A stretch of DNA of 34,047 nt from Chitinophaga pinensis (GTDB lineage Bacteria > Bacteroidota > Bacteroidia > SXHM01). This document shows positions 14,918-23,893 of the stretch, piece after piece. The position numbers were made by a program, and so were the translations under genes. Location: assembly GCA_945889235.1 (NCBI GenBank), contig CAMDBK010000004.1, positions 1 through 34,047 on the forward strand, written 5' to 3'. Positions within the stretch are counted from its first letter, which is position 1. Each line of letters starts with the position of its first letter. The notes under the pieces were generated by a model. The model saw nothing but the letters and a program-made list of their open reading frames with translations, did not search any database and had not been told where the DNA came from.

Positions 14918-15802
14918 TTAAACTATTTTTGAAATAAGGATAACAAATATCCACTGCACCGGCATCATTCCATCCATGAAAACAGAATAGAAAAATTCTT
15001 TTCGCTGGTTATTTATTTTCAGAATCAAAGCAGCTGAAACCAAGGCAGACAGAGCCAATGCAATCAATTCTGATGTGGTGCAAAAGTTATATTGGAAACG
15101 GATAATAGAAACAATCATAAAAACCATAATAAGAAACAATGAAAAATATTTTGATTTCTCAATTCCAAAACGGGATGGAATAGTTGAAATATGCTTATCA
15201 GTATCATAATTCAAATCACGGATATCAAAAGGGATAGTAAGGGCAAAAATGAAAACAGCACGCGATAAAAAAAGTAAAAAATTATTCAGTTGAAAAAGTT
15301 CAGCAAGGCTGTTTTGTTGAACCAAAGGCAAACCAACGGTAAATGTTGCCCAAACCCATGCAACCAAAAATATTTTCACAAAAGGTAATTCACGCAGCCT
15401 GATAGTTTTTAGTCCCGGCAACTTTATGGGAACAGCATAACCCAATGCAAACAGACCGGGAACAAGCAAAAAAATTAAGGTGTCTTTTTTCAGTGCTGTG
15501 AGTTCACCTATTGAAACAATCAACGACAAAACAGAAAAAGCCCAGATAAACTTCTCGTGTTTCACAATCCAGTTATGTCGTTCAGAACGGAAAGCAGATG
15601 CTTTCAAACCCTTCATTCCTTCAATAAGATTCAGGTTATAAACCAATAGCGTTGAGAAAAAGACAAACACCAGCAGATGCAAATCACCGGTGGAAATTTC
15701 TTCACTCAGTTGAGATAAATGAGTGAGTGCAACCGCAGAAAAAGCAATTAAAAAATTTCCGAAAACAAAGTAGTGTATAGCTTTACTTAACCGTCCAGCC
15801 AC
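14918..15802 (-). CDS. UbiA-like integral membrane protein
   Basis: A 294-residue protein with about eight to nine membrane helices. Between helices it has YAVPIKLPGLKTIRLRELPFVK (122-143) and FDIRDLNYDTDKHISTIPSRFG (192-213). The latter matches the second Asp-rich motif and following loop of UbiA prenyltransferases. The first Asp-rich motif (NDxxDxxxD) is not seen where it should be; the segment reads YNLNLIEGMKG, followed by ERHNWI. It may transfer an unusual prenyl group or may have lost that activity. The start is GTG at 15802, overlapping the end of the preceding gene by 20 bases; no nearer ATG keeps the first helix. Confidence 0.65.
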   Translation of the reverse strand: MAGRLSKAIHYFVFGNFLIAFSAVALTHLSQLSEEISTGDLHLLVFVFFSTLLVYNLNLIEGMKGLKASAFRSERHNWIVKHEKFIWAFSVLSLIVSIGELTALKKDTLIFLLVPGLFALGYAVPIKLPGLKTIRLRELPFVKIFLVAWVWATFTVGLPLVQQNSLAELFQLNNFLLFLSRAVFIFALTIPFDIRDLNYDTDKHISTIPSRFGIEKSKYFSLFLIMVFMIVSIIRFQYNFCTTSELIALALSALVSAALILKINNQRKEFFYSVFMDGMMPVQWIFVILISKIV

Positions 15803-16574
15803 GAAATACAGTTTGATATGCTACTATTCCTACTGCAAGGCCCATCAATCCTCCTTCTGCGGCAGCAATAATTTTTCTCTTTCTTGCTGATTTTTTGTAG
15901 CCTTCAAGATAATTTTCATCGAAAATAAACTCGGGATGGCTGACTAATTTTTCATTTGGTTTTTGCCGGGTTGTACCTAACACAATTATATAAGTAGCAG
16001 GCGCAATAGGTCCGTAAAATGCACCCAGCCCACTGCCAATAAAACTGATCCCCGCTGAAGTTAACAGTACTGCAGTTTTTTTCGCTTTCATTCCATCCTG
16101 CCTGCCGTAAATGTACCTGCGCATTTCATCAACTGTTAAATCCAATTCGGGTTCAACAACGTCCATGACTAAAAAACCAAGCGTGTCGGGGCTGTAAATT
16201 ATTTCTTCTTTACCATCAGGATGAGTAATGCTGAAGACATTATCAACCGCTCTTCTCTCCAATTTAATATACTTTACTTTAGCCTCAGAACGAACTTTAT
16301 TAATCTTTACCTTATTAATTGCAGCTGCTTTCTGAACAGGTGTTCTTTTTACATCTGCTTCCACTTTTTCATTTTCCGTTTTGTAATTGTTTTCAATACG
16401 ATTTAGTTTCTCCTCATTAACTTTTGTTCGCGGTTTTATTCCGTAATATATCCAGTTATTATCCTGATAAAGTATATATCCTTCTTTTATTATACCGTTT
16501 GTAAAAAGCACCTTGTCCTGCGCTGAAACAATAACAGGGAATAAAAAAAGAAGGAGAAAAAATTGCTTCGTCAT
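15783..16574 (-). CDS. Exported protein of unknown function
   Basis: I do not recognize this 263-residue protein. It has a signal peptide (1-18, ending VSAQ). A small beta-rich segment follows (DKVLFTNGIIKEGYILYQDNNWIYYG), then a highly charged, probably helical stretch (about 50-100), then VFSITHPDGKEEIIYSPDTLGFL. A glycine-rich hydrophobic pair (ISFIGSGLGAFYGPIAPATYIIVLG) and a last hydrophobic stretch (GGLMGLAVGIVAYQ) suggest attachment to or insertion in a membrane. It overlaps its upstream neighbour by 4 bases and its downstream neighbour by 20, so the three genes are one translationally coupled unit. Confidence 0.7.
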   Translation of the reverse strand: MTKQFFLLLFLFPVIVSAQDKVLFTNGIIKEGYILYQDNNWIYYGIKPRTKVNEEKLNRIENNYKTENEKVEADVKRTPVQKAAAINKVKINKVRSEAKVKYIKLERRAVDNVFSITHPDGKEEIIYSPDTLGFLVMDVVEPELDLTVDEMRRYIYGRQDGMKAKKTAVLLTSAGISFIGSGLGAFYGPIAPATYIIVLGTTRQKPNEKLVSHPEFIFDENYLEGYKKSARKRKIIAAAEGGLMGLAVGIVAYQTVFRGWTVK

Positions 16575-17566
16575 TTTATCTCAACCGTTTTCACATCACC
16601 CGCAGGAGTAATGACTTTGTAATGATTTTGAACTTTTGTTTCCACCGGTTTTTTCAAACTGAAACGCATTTTTATTTTGCAGGTATATTGCACTACAGGC
16701 TCCAGAACAACAGGATTTATAACCACATCAAAGTTGTGATACGAAAGCTGGTTGTAAAACATTACCACCGGTTTGCGAATTTCGGTTACGCCTGATTTTT
16801 TACCCACTGCCTCAATGGAAGAACTGCTTGCAGGCTGGTATTTTGAATACCTGTCAATCGGAAAAGTAACAGACGTTTGTTCTGTCAACACACGATAAAC
16901 CGTATCCAGATTTACTTTAAGGTCTTTGTAATTACTCATTTTCCGTTGTGAATAAGCAATAACTGAATCACGTAATGTTTCATAAACTGAACTTGTATTC
17001 TCCACAAAATAATCTACTTTTATCAAATCATAAATCTCATGCTTTGCAGCGGCAGTAAGGATTTTATCCATTGTTTCGCCCTTAGTAAATTTCACGTGAA
17101 TATTTTTCTGCAACTCAAAACCTTTGGGAACTTCATTATAGGTTTTGCTGAAAAACTTTTTGGTTACTTCCAGTTCATAAATCGGAACCTGCGAAACCAT
17201 GTCCAGAAAAATATCGGAAGGTTTAACTCCTGCAGCAGCCACTTCATTCACAAAATTCTGGTAGCGTGTGTTCAGCAAATCATTGGCTACAGAAGCATTT
17301 TCTCCCACCTGCGTCATGTTAAAAATAGCGAGATAGGCATCAGCCTTGCGGTTAAATAGTCCGTTTACTTCAAAGGTCATGCTGTTTTCATCAATCTGAA
17401 TTTCACGCGATATGTTAAAGCTGTTTTGCCAGGTTAACTCTTCGCTATTCTGGTAATTGTAGCGGTTATCAATGCCATACATGGAGTTGCCGACTGCCTG
17501 TGAAAAGCAATTAGAAACAAGCAAGAGACAAGAGACAAGAGACAAGAGATTTAGAAAACTTTTCAT
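16571..17566 (-). CDS. Exported SIMPL/DUF541-like protein with heptanucleotide repeat in its signal peptide
   Basis: A 331-residue exported protein. The signal peptide is MKSFLNLLSLVSCLLLVSNCFSQ; codons 6-15 come from four perfect copies of the 7-base unit TCTCTTG (17522-17549). The body resembles SIMPL (DUF541) proteins: a first beta strand ending in VNG (MTFEVNGLFNRKADAYLAIF), then VNEVAAAGVKPSDI, VTKKF, and a second part (YDLIKVDYFVENTSSVYETLRDSVIAYSQRKM) as in the SIMPL repeat. The match is by pattern only. It is first in a three-gene overlapping unit and is divergent from the DUF5686 gene. A change in repeat number would shift the reading frame. Confidence 0.65.
   Translation of the reverse strand: MKSFLNLLSLVSCLLLVSNCFSQAVGNSMYGIDNRYNYQNSEELTWQNSFNISREIQIDENSMTFEVNGLFNRKADAYLAIFNMTQVGENASVANDLLNTRYQNFVNEVAAAGVKPSDIFLDMVSQVPIYELEVTKKFFSKTYNEVPKGFELQKNIHVKFTKGETMDKILTAAAKHEIYDLIKVDYFVENTSSVYETLRDSVIAYSQRKMSNYKDLKVNLDTVYRVLTEQTSVTFPIDRYSKYQPASSSSIEAVGKKSGVTEIRKPVVMFYNQLSYHNFDVVINPVVLEPVVQYTCKIKMRFSLKKPVETKVQNHYKVITPAGDVKTVEIK
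17522..17549 (-). repeat. Heptanucleotide tandem repeat (TCTCTTG)4 in a coding region
   Basis: Four exact copies of CAAGAGA on the plus strand (TCTCTTG on the coding strand), 28 bases. They encode the core of a signal peptide. Since 7 is not a multiple of 3, gain or loss of one unit would switch the gene off, and other changes could restore it. Confidence 0.85.
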
Positions 17567-17674
17567 GTAGTTTGATTTTTCAGGGTTTAAAGGTGGAGAA
17601 ATTTTTCTAATGACGTTTACTCCCTGTCAGATTTTATCCTCACATAAAAAATCTATTTTCGCCTGAATTTATAA

Positions 17675-20200
17675 ATGAGCCAAAGAAGACCGTTTCATTT
17701 GTTTTTTATTTTACTGCTTTTATCGGCAGCATTTCCTGCTTTTGCCCAAACTATTTCGCTAAGTGGAAGAGTAACAGATGCAAAAACAGGTGAAGCTATT
17801 CCTTTTGCCAATGTTACCATTGTTGGAAAGTTTGTTGGCGCACCTACCGACACGGCAGGTTATTATTCATTTCAGGCACCTAAAAAAACGGATAGCCTGC
17901 AGGTTTCTTCCATTGGTTATACAACCATCAAAAAAACAATACAGGAAGGCATTTCGCAAACTATTGATTTTGAATTGACATTCAATGAAGTTGCTTTAGG
18001 TGAAGTAGTAATCAACCCCGGTGAAAACCCTGCTGATGTGCTTTTCAGGCAAATGATTTCTGTAAAAGAAAAGCACAACATCAAAAATTACAACAGTCTT
18101 ATATACGAGGCGTACACCAAATACGAAGTGGATTTGGATAATGTAAACGCGAAAAGTCTTGACAAGAATTTATTGCTTTCACAATTCCCTATGCTGAAAG
18201 GTTATATAGATACCGTAACCGAAAAGGGCACAAGTATTCTTCCCATGTTTTTGATTGAAAATATTTCGGACAACTACTCAACAACCAATCCCGACAGGCA
18301 AATTGAGAAAATGAAAGGAGTGAAAATGTCGGGAATTGATAAGCAGGATTTTGTAACGGAGTTACTAAGTAACGTGAATCAGAATGTGAACATTTATGAA
18401 AACATGATTACCGTTTTGGGAAAGAGTTTTGTTAGTCCCGTTGCGGATTACGGGCTTAGTGTTTACAAATATTACCTTAATTTTTACGATACACTTTATG
18501 TGAATGGAGAGCCACATCTTCAAATGGAATTCAAACCCAAACGCAGAGGCGAGAATACCTTTAAAGGAAAAATGCTGGTAAATATCAAGTCTTATGCTGT
18601 GCGCAGCATCGAGGCTTCCTTATCTGACAATGTAAATATTGGTTTTGTGCACGACATCTCTTTTCAGCACGATTACAATTTTGTGGAATACAACGATACA
18701 GCCGGAAACTTTCAACAGGCTTGGGTTCCCAAACGCGAGAAACTCAAAATTAAATTCACCAGCAGTTTTGTGAAAGATGCAAAAATGATTGGAAAAAAAA
18801 CCAAGAGTTTTAAAGATTTTGTAGTCAATTCATCGCTCAGCGACACTGTTTTTTCTGCTTATAAAAGCACTGAAATAAATGAAGAAGCTTATTTGAAGGA
18901 TGATAGATTCTGGGAAGAGATGCGCCACGATACACTCCAAAAAACGGAAGCCGGAATTTACGAGATGGTTGACAGTCTCAAACGCACCAAGCGCTTCAGG
19001 TTGTTGAGATATGTTGCCATGTCACTCACCACGGGCTATATGCGAATTGGAAATAAAGTGGGTATTGGTCATGTGGCCGGATTGGTAAGTGGTAATCAGG
19101 TGGAGAAAGTTCGTTTCAAACTTGGATTTCAGACCACTAATAAATTCAGCGAGCGGGTGCAGCTGGAAGGACATCTTGCTTACGGATTAAAAGACGACCG
19201 TTTTAAATACGGAATGAAAGTGCAATTCATTATTGCTAAAAAGCCCTGGAACAAAATTAGTGTCAGCGGCAAAAGTGATATTGACTTTGCCAGCCGTTAT
19301 GCCGAAGACCTTATGGATCGTGATAATGTTACCACTTTTCTTCCTCGTGGTGTTGGACAGCGTTTGTATAATGTGGCCGAGGGAAAAATTGTTTATGACC
19401 GTGAGTTGCACAAAGATCTGATGACTTATTTTGGCATCAACTACAAAAATTTAAAACCGTTTTTTGACTTTGGGTATGTTCAAAATGATGTAATAAAAAA
19501 GCACATCACAGTTGCTGAGCTTTCTATTGGTATACGCTATCAGCGGGGTTCAAAAAATCTTCCCGGAACATTTAACCGTGATGCCGAAGCCAATAAATTC
19601 TTTGCACAATTCCGTAAGAAAAACGAATTCCCTGTAATGTTTGTGCGCTATACCTACGGGGCAAAAAATATTTTAAAAAGCAATTTTGAATACCACGATA
19701 TTTCTGCCGGATTGCAGGGTTCTTTTCAGGTATCATCTAAAATGTCGTTTTATTACAATTTGTGGGCAGGGAAAATTTTCGGCAAACTTCCCTTCTTATT
19801 GTTGAAAAACCCTGAAGGAAATTTCTCCTACTCACACAGCACATACTTCTTCAACAATATGAACTTGCTTGAGTTTTCAGCCGACCAGTACCTGAGCCTG
19901 AATTTTCAATATTTCTTTGGCGGATTGTTGCTTGATAAAATCCCGTTGATTAAAAAACTCAAATGGCGTGAATTAGTTACCTCCAATATTTTTTATGGCA
20001 ATATGAGTGTGGCCAACCGAAATTACAACAAACTCAATACTATTGATTATGCTTATCCTATTCCTTATGTAGAGGCAGGGTTTGGAATTGAAAACATTTT
20101 TAAGTTCCTAAGATTTGACGGAATTTGGAGATTAACCCATACCGACAAATCTGACATTATTGAATTTAGCCCTTACCTGAGTTTTCATATCAAGATTTAA
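17675..20200 (+). CDS. DUF5686/carboxypeptidase-regulatory-like outer-membrane protein
   Basis: An 841-residue exported protein. A signal peptide (1-25, ending AFAQ) is followed by a CarboxypepD_reg-like beta domain (about 28-113; ISLSGRVTDAKTGEAIPFANVTI ... SIGY). Next is a long region characteristic of DUF5686 (about 115-500), and a C-terminal half rich in alternating aromatic strands that ends in FSPYLSFHIKI, as expected for an outer-membrane beta barrel. The family is widespread in Bacteroidota; its role is unknown, though the layout resembles TonB-dependent receptors without a plug. A good terminator follows the stop. The gene stands alone, divergent from the SIMPL-like unit. Confidence 0.82.
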   Translation: MSQRRPFHLFFILLLLSAAFPAFAQTISLSGRVTDAKTGEAIPFANVTIVGKFVGAPTDTAGYYSFQAPKKTDSLQVSSIGYTTIKKTIQEGISQTIDFELTFNEVALGEVVINPGENPADVLFRQMISVKEKHNIKNYNSLIYEAYTKYEVDLDNVNAKSLDKNLLLSQFPMLKGYIDTVTEKGTSILPMFLIENISDNYSTTNPDRQIEKMKGVKMSGIDKQDFVTELLSNVNQNVNIYENMITVLGKSFVSPVADYGLSVYKYYLNFYDTLYVNGEPHLQMEFKPKRRGENTFKGKMLVNIKSYAVRSIEASLSDNVNIGFVHDISFQHDYNFVEYNDTAGNFQQAWVPKREKLKIKFTSSFVKDAKMIGKKTKSFKDFVVNSSLSDTVFSAYKSTEINEEAYLKDDRFWEEMRHDTLQKTEAGIYEMVDSLKRTKRFRLLRYVAMSLTTGYMRIGNKVGIGHVAGLVSGNQVEKVRFKLGFQTTNKFSERVQLEGHLAYGLKDDRFKYGMKVQFIIAKKPWNKISVSGKSDIDFASRYAEDLMDRDNVTTFLPRGVGQRLYNVAEGKIVYDRELHKDLMTYFGINYKNLKPFFDFGYVQNDVIKKHITVAELSIGIRYQRGSKNLPGTFNRDAEANKFFAQFRKKNEFPVMFVRYTYGAKNILKSNFEYHDISAGLQGSFQVSSKMSFYYNLWAGKIFGKLPFLLLKNPEGNFSYSHSTYFFNNMNLLEFSADQYLSLNFQYFFGGLLLDKIPLIKKLKWRELVTSNIFYGNMSVANRNYNKLNTIDYAYPIPYVEAGFGIENIFKFLRFDGIWRLTHTDKSDIIEFSPYLSFHIKI

Positions 20201-20206
20201 TAAAAC

Positions 20207-20250
20207 AAATAATCGTTTCATCAATATTCTCAAACGCTTATTTAGTTTTT
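20207..20250 (+). terminator. Intrinsic terminator after the DUF5686 gene
   Basis: Inverted arms AAATAATCGTTT (20207-20218) and AAACGCTTATTT (20232-20243) pair at 11 of 12 positions and are followed by AGTTTTT. The loop of 13 bases is rather long and the stem AT-rich. Confidence 0.6.
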
Positions 20251-20321
20251 ATGTTTGTCTATTGCTTAATCATTAAGATTTTTATTCAAAGGAACATCTT
20301 TGCGAAACTCGGGAAAGTGCA

Positions 20322-20352
20322 TTTGGTATGGCTTTTTCTTTTGCTACTTTTG
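20322..20352 (+). promoter_or_regulatory. Bacteroidota-type promoter for pdhA
   Basis: TTTG at 20322-20325, a 19-base spacer and TACTTTTG at 20345-20352 match the consensus exactly. The predicted start of transcription is near 20359, leaving a leader of about 15 bases. Confidence 0.65.
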
Positions 20353-20373
20353 CGCAGGACTAAATAACAGACA

Positions 20374-21369
20374 ATGGCAAAGACAAAATTCAGCAAAGAA
20401 ACCTATCTGTACTGGTATGAATCCATGCTGCTTTACCGCAAGTTTGAAGAAAAGGCGGGACAACTTTACATTCAGCAAAAAATAAAGGGCTTTTGTCATT
20501 TATATATCGGACAGGAAGCATTGGTGGCAGGCGCAACAAGTGCCACACAACAGGCAGACAATGTGATTACTGCCTATCGTGATCACGTTCATCCGATTGC
20601 AAAAGGCGTTTCACCCAACGCTGTGATGGCAGAGCTTTTCGGAAAAATTACAGGCTGTTCAAAAGGCAAAGGCGGAAGCATGCATATGTTTTCCAAACAA
20701 TATCGCTTTTTTGGCGGACATGGAATTGTAGGCGGACAAATTCCGCTTGGTGCCGGAATTGCTTTTGCAGAAAAATACAACGGAACAAAAAATTTAACAC
20801 TCTGCTACATGGGTGATGGTGCCGTTCACCAAGGTGCTTTTCACGAAACATTGAACATGGCTATGCTGTGGAAGTTGCCGGTGATTTTTATTATCGAAAA
20901 TAACCAATATGCGATGGGAACTTCGGTGCAACGTTCCAGTAGCGTTACTGATTTATACAAATTGGGATTGGCATACGGAATTCCATCTTTTGAAGTGGAC
21001 GGTATGGTTTGTGAAGATGTGCATGATGCAGTTGAAGCAGCTGCAGCAACTGCACGTAAAGGCGAAGGTCCTACCCTGCTTGAAATGAAAACCTATCGTT
21101 ACAAAGGACACAGCATGAGCGATCCTGCAAAGTACCGCACCAAGGAAGAAGTGGAAGCATACAAAGCACAGGACCCAATTCAACGCGTGCTGGCAACTAT
21201 TACTAAAAATAAATTTGCAACTGATTCAGAGTTAGAAGAAATTAATGCGCGTGTAAATGCGCAGGTGGAGGAGTCGGTGAAGTTTGCAGAAGAATCACCT
21301 TTCCCTGATGCATCGGAATTATTTAAAGATATATACGAACAAGAGGATTATCCTTTTATTAAAGACTAA
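20374..21369 (+). CDS. pdhA: Pyruvate dehydrogenase E1 component, alpha subunit
   Basis: The thiamine-diphosphate-binding alpha subunit of E1, partner of pdhB at 5855. The 331-residue length is normal. Marks are GFCHLYIGQEA (39-49), the TPP motif MGDGAVHQGAFHETLNMAMLWKLPVIFIIENN (146-177; GDG ... NN), YAMGTSVQRSS, and the phosphorylation-loop-like YRYKGHSMSDPAKYR. The ATG at 20374 lies just downstream of a strong promoter. It is followed after 21 bases by glyS in the same direction. No E2 or E3 gene is in the window. The alpha subunit of another 2-oxo-acid dehydrogenase is possible but the sequence fits pyruvate dehydrogenase best. Confidence 0.93.
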   Translation: MAKTKFSKETYLYWYESMLLYRKFEEKAGQLYIQQKIKGFCHLYIGQEALVAGATSATQQADNVITAYRDHVHPIAKGVSPNAVMAELFGKITGCSKGKGGSMHMFSKQYRFFGGHGIVGGQIPLGAGIAFAEKYNGTKNLTLCYMGDGAVHQGAFHETLNMAMLWKLPVIFIIENNQYAMGTSVQRSSSVTDLYKLGLAYGIPSFEVDGMVCEDVHDAVEAAAATARKGEGPTLLEMKTYRYKGHSMSDPAKYRTKEEVEAYKAQDPIQRVLATITKNKFATDSELEEINARVNAQVEESVKFAEESPFPDASELFKDIYEQEDYPFIKD

Positions 21370-21390
21370 ATTATCAGAGTAAACGCAGGT

Positions 21391-22920
21391 ATGAACAACG
21401 AAGATTTATTTAAAAATATTATCGGCCATGCTAAGGAGTATGGCTTTATTTTTCAGTCAAGTGAAATTTATGACGGACTTAGTGCTGTCTATGATTACGG
21501 ACAAACAGGAGTTGAACTGAAACGCAATATTCGTGAGTATTGGTGGAAGTCTATGGTGCAGATGAATGAAAATATTGTGGGCATTGATGCCGCTATTTTC
21601 ATGCACCCCACAACCTGGAAAGCTTCAGGACACGTTGATGCTTTCAATGATCCGTTGATTGATAACAAAGACAGTAAAAAACGATACCGTGCCGATGTGC
21701 TCATTGAAGATTTTGTAGCGAAGTTGGAAGACAAAATAAATAAGGAAGTTGAGAAAGCTGCGAAACGTTTTGAAAATTTTAATGCTGAAATGTTCATCAG
21801 CACCAATCCGCGGGTGGTGGAATACAAAACAAAAATTGATACCATCAAAAAACGCTTTGTTACCGCATTGGAAACCGACAATCTTGCGGATGTAAAACAG
21901 TTAATTATTGATTTAGAAATTGCCTGCCCGATTTCAGGAACCCGCAACTGGACTGATGTTCGTCAGTTTAACCTGATGTTCTCAACTGAAATGGGTTCAA
22001 CAGCAGAAGGAGCAAGCACTATTTATCTGCGACCTGAAACTGCACAGGGAATTTTTGTAAATTTCTTGAACGTACAAAAGACAGGAAGGATGAAAGTTCC
22101 TTTCGGAATTGCACAAATAGGAAAAGCATTTCGTAACGAGATCGTGGCACGTCAATTTATTTTCCGTATGCGAGAATTTGAGCAAATGGAAATGCAATTC
22201 TTTGTTCGTCCGGGAACGCAGAAAGAATGGTTTGCACATTGGAAAGAGCGCAGGATGAACTGGCACAAATCACTCGGCTTCCCAGATACTATGTATCGTT
22301 TTCACGAGCACGCAAAGCTGGCTCACTATGCAGATGCTGCATTTGATATTGAGTTTGATTTTCCATTCGGTTTCAAAGAGCTGGAAGGAATTCACTCCCG
22401 CACCGATTTTGATTTGAAGTCACATGAAAAATTCAGCGGAAAAAAACTTCAGTATTTTGATCCTGAGTTGAACGAAAACTATGTTCCGTATGTGGTAGAA
22501 ACTTCTATAGGACTTGACCGCACGTTCCTAGCTGTGCTTTCTGCTTCTTACAACGAAGAAAAACTGGAAGATGGTTCAGACAGGAGTGTTTTAAATATTC
22601 CTGACTTTCTTGCTCCTGTTAAAGTTGCTGTGTTTCCCTTGTTGAATAAAGATGGCTTGCCTGAGAAGTCGCGTGAGATATTTGACCGACTTAAATTAGA
22701 TCACGTTGTCAGGTATGAAGAGAAAGACACCATCGGTAAGCGCTACCGCAGGCAGGATGCGATTGGAACTCCTTTCTGTGTTACAGTTGATCACCAGACT
22801 TTGGAAGATAATATGGTTACGTTGCGTTACCGCGACAGTATGAAACAGGAACGTGTAGCAGTTGATAACCTTGCAAAGATTGTGGAGGAGAAAGTAAGTT
22901 TGCGGAAGGTGTTGGTTTAA
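21391..22920 (+). CDS. glyS: Glycine--tRNA ligase (single-chain dimeric type)
   Basis: A class II aminoacyl-tRNA synthetase that charges tRNA-Gly. It is the 509-residue eukaryote/archaea-like alpha2 form, not the GlyQ/GlyS tetramer. Motifs in order are FQSSEIYDGLSAVYDYGQTGVELK (21-44), motif 1 region, YLRPETAQGIFVNF (211-224), motif 2 in GIAQIGKAFRNEI...FRMREFEQMEMQFFV, motif 3 region VVETSIGLDRTFLA (371-384), and the anticodon-binding domain (PVKVAVFPLLNKDGL ... YEEKDTIGKRYRRQDAIGTPFCVTVD). It is probably co-transcribed with pdhA. The next gene starts 14 bases after its stop. Confidence 0.96.
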   Translation: MNNEDLFKNIIGHAKEYGFIFQSSEIYDGLSAVYDYGQTGVELKRNIREYWWKSMVQMNENIVGIDAAIFMHPTTWKASGHVDAFNDPLIDNKDSKKRYRADVLIEDFVAKLEDKINKEVEKAAKRFENFNAEMFISTNPRVVEYKTKIDTIKKRFVTALETDNLADVKQLIIDLEIACPISGTRNWTDVRQFNLMFSTEMGSTAEGASTIYLRPETAQGIFVNFLNVQKTGRMKVPFGIAQIGKAFRNEIVARQFIFRMREFEQMEMQFFVRPGTQKEWFAHWKERRMNWHKSLGFPDTMYRFHEHAKLAHYADAAFDIEFDFPFGFKELEGIHSRTDFDLKSHEKFSGKKLQYFDPELNENYVPYVVETSIGLDRTFLAVLSASYNEEKLEDGSDRSVLNIPDFLAPVKVAVFPLLNKDGLPEKSREIFDRLKLDHVVRYEEKDTIGKRYRRQDAIGTPFCVTVDHQTLEDNMVTLRYRDSMKQERVAVDNLAKIVEEKVSLRKVLV

Positions 22921-22934
22921 TACTTTGAAAATAA

Positions 22935-23887
22935 ATGAGAACACTTCTAATCTTATTCTCAGTTATTTTTTGCTTTAGTGCTAACGCACAAGACCCAACA
23001 TTTACACAATACTTTAGTAATCCAATTTATTTGAATCCTGCATTTGCCGGTTATGAAGGATGTTCCAGAATATCCACAGCATATCGGAATCAATGGCCAA
23101 AACTTTCAGGTAATTATCAAACAGGAAGTTTTTCGTATGACCAATATCTAAAGCAAGTTGCCGGTGGTGTTGCAATCAGGTACTTAGCCGATTTCGCAGG
23201 TGATGGAACTATACAAACGCATACTCTGTCTTTATCCTACTCTCCTTCATTCAGATTATTTAATAAAAAACTACTAATCAGTCCTGCTGTTGAAGCAGGG
23301 TGGTTAGGGAAAACTATTGATTGGAGCAAACTCACTTTTGGCGACCAGATAGATCCGAGGTATGGATATATTTATCCTAATGCAAATCCTTCAGAAATAA
23401 AAAACGGGTTGATGTTTTTGATTTTACTGCGGGATTACTTATTTCTCATGGCAACTTTGTTTATGGTGCAGCCTTTCATCATTTGACACAACCCAATGAA
23501 GGATTTGCGGGCACATCTAAACTTCCTTTAAAGATTACTGCTCATATTTCTTATGTTGCACAGTTGAATGATAACTTTAAAATATCTCCCTCTTTTCTTT
23601 ATCAGCAGCAACAGGATTTCCAACAATTAGTTCCAACACTTTCGTTTTATGTTTATGGGATTAAAGCAGGTGTTGGTTCTCGATTTAATTTTTTTAATGC
23701 TGATGCTGTTATCTTTCTACTTGGCTATAAAGGGAAATGGTTTTCGGCAGGATATAGTTATGACATAACCGTTTCAAATCTTGGAAATAGTAGAACAGGT
23801 GGAAGCCATGAACTCAACTTCATTGCACGGTTTAATTGCAAGAATAAGTCAGAGAAAAGAAAGGGAGTTGAGCAGGTGAATTTTTAG
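22935..23887 (+). pseudogene. PorP/SprF-family T9SS-associated outer-membrane protein, interrupted by a -1 frameshift
   Basis: The first part (from ATG 22935) has a signal peptide ending SANAQ and the family opening DPTFTQYFSNPIYLNPAFAGYEGCSR, with YRNQWP and GDGTIQTHTLSLSYS following. Homology in this frame stops after PSEIKNG near 23408. It continues in the -1 frame as DVFDFTAGLLISHGNFVYGAAFHH and on through LTQPNEGF to the stop at 23887. Joined, the protein would be about 317 residues, normal for the family. Read without shifting, translation ends at 23486. The break follows an in-frame A AAA AAC heptamer (23399-23405). Loss of one G from the GGG run, a sequencing error, or programmed frameshifting all fit. 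PorP/SprF proteins help secrete or anchor T9SS cargo. Confidence 0.8.
23399..23405 (+). other. Slippery heptamer A AAA AAC at the PorP/SprF frameshift
   Basis: In the frame of the first part the codons read ATA AAA AAC, so the heptamer has the X XXY YYZ phasing of known -1 frameshift sites. Slippage leads directly into the downstream PorP/SprF frame. I see no strong stem-loop at the usual 5-9 base spacing. Confidence 0.4.
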
Positions 23888-23893
23888 ATGTGG

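Noticed and set aside
17654-17661. TATTTTCG as promoter of the DUF5686 gene
   Set aside because: It matches 7 of 8 positions but has no TTG at the right distance and would leave almost no leader.
23483-23887. The second PorP/SprF segment as an independent gene
   Set aside because: Its homology extends upstream of its ATG in the same frame to the frameshift point, so it is the 3' part of one gene.
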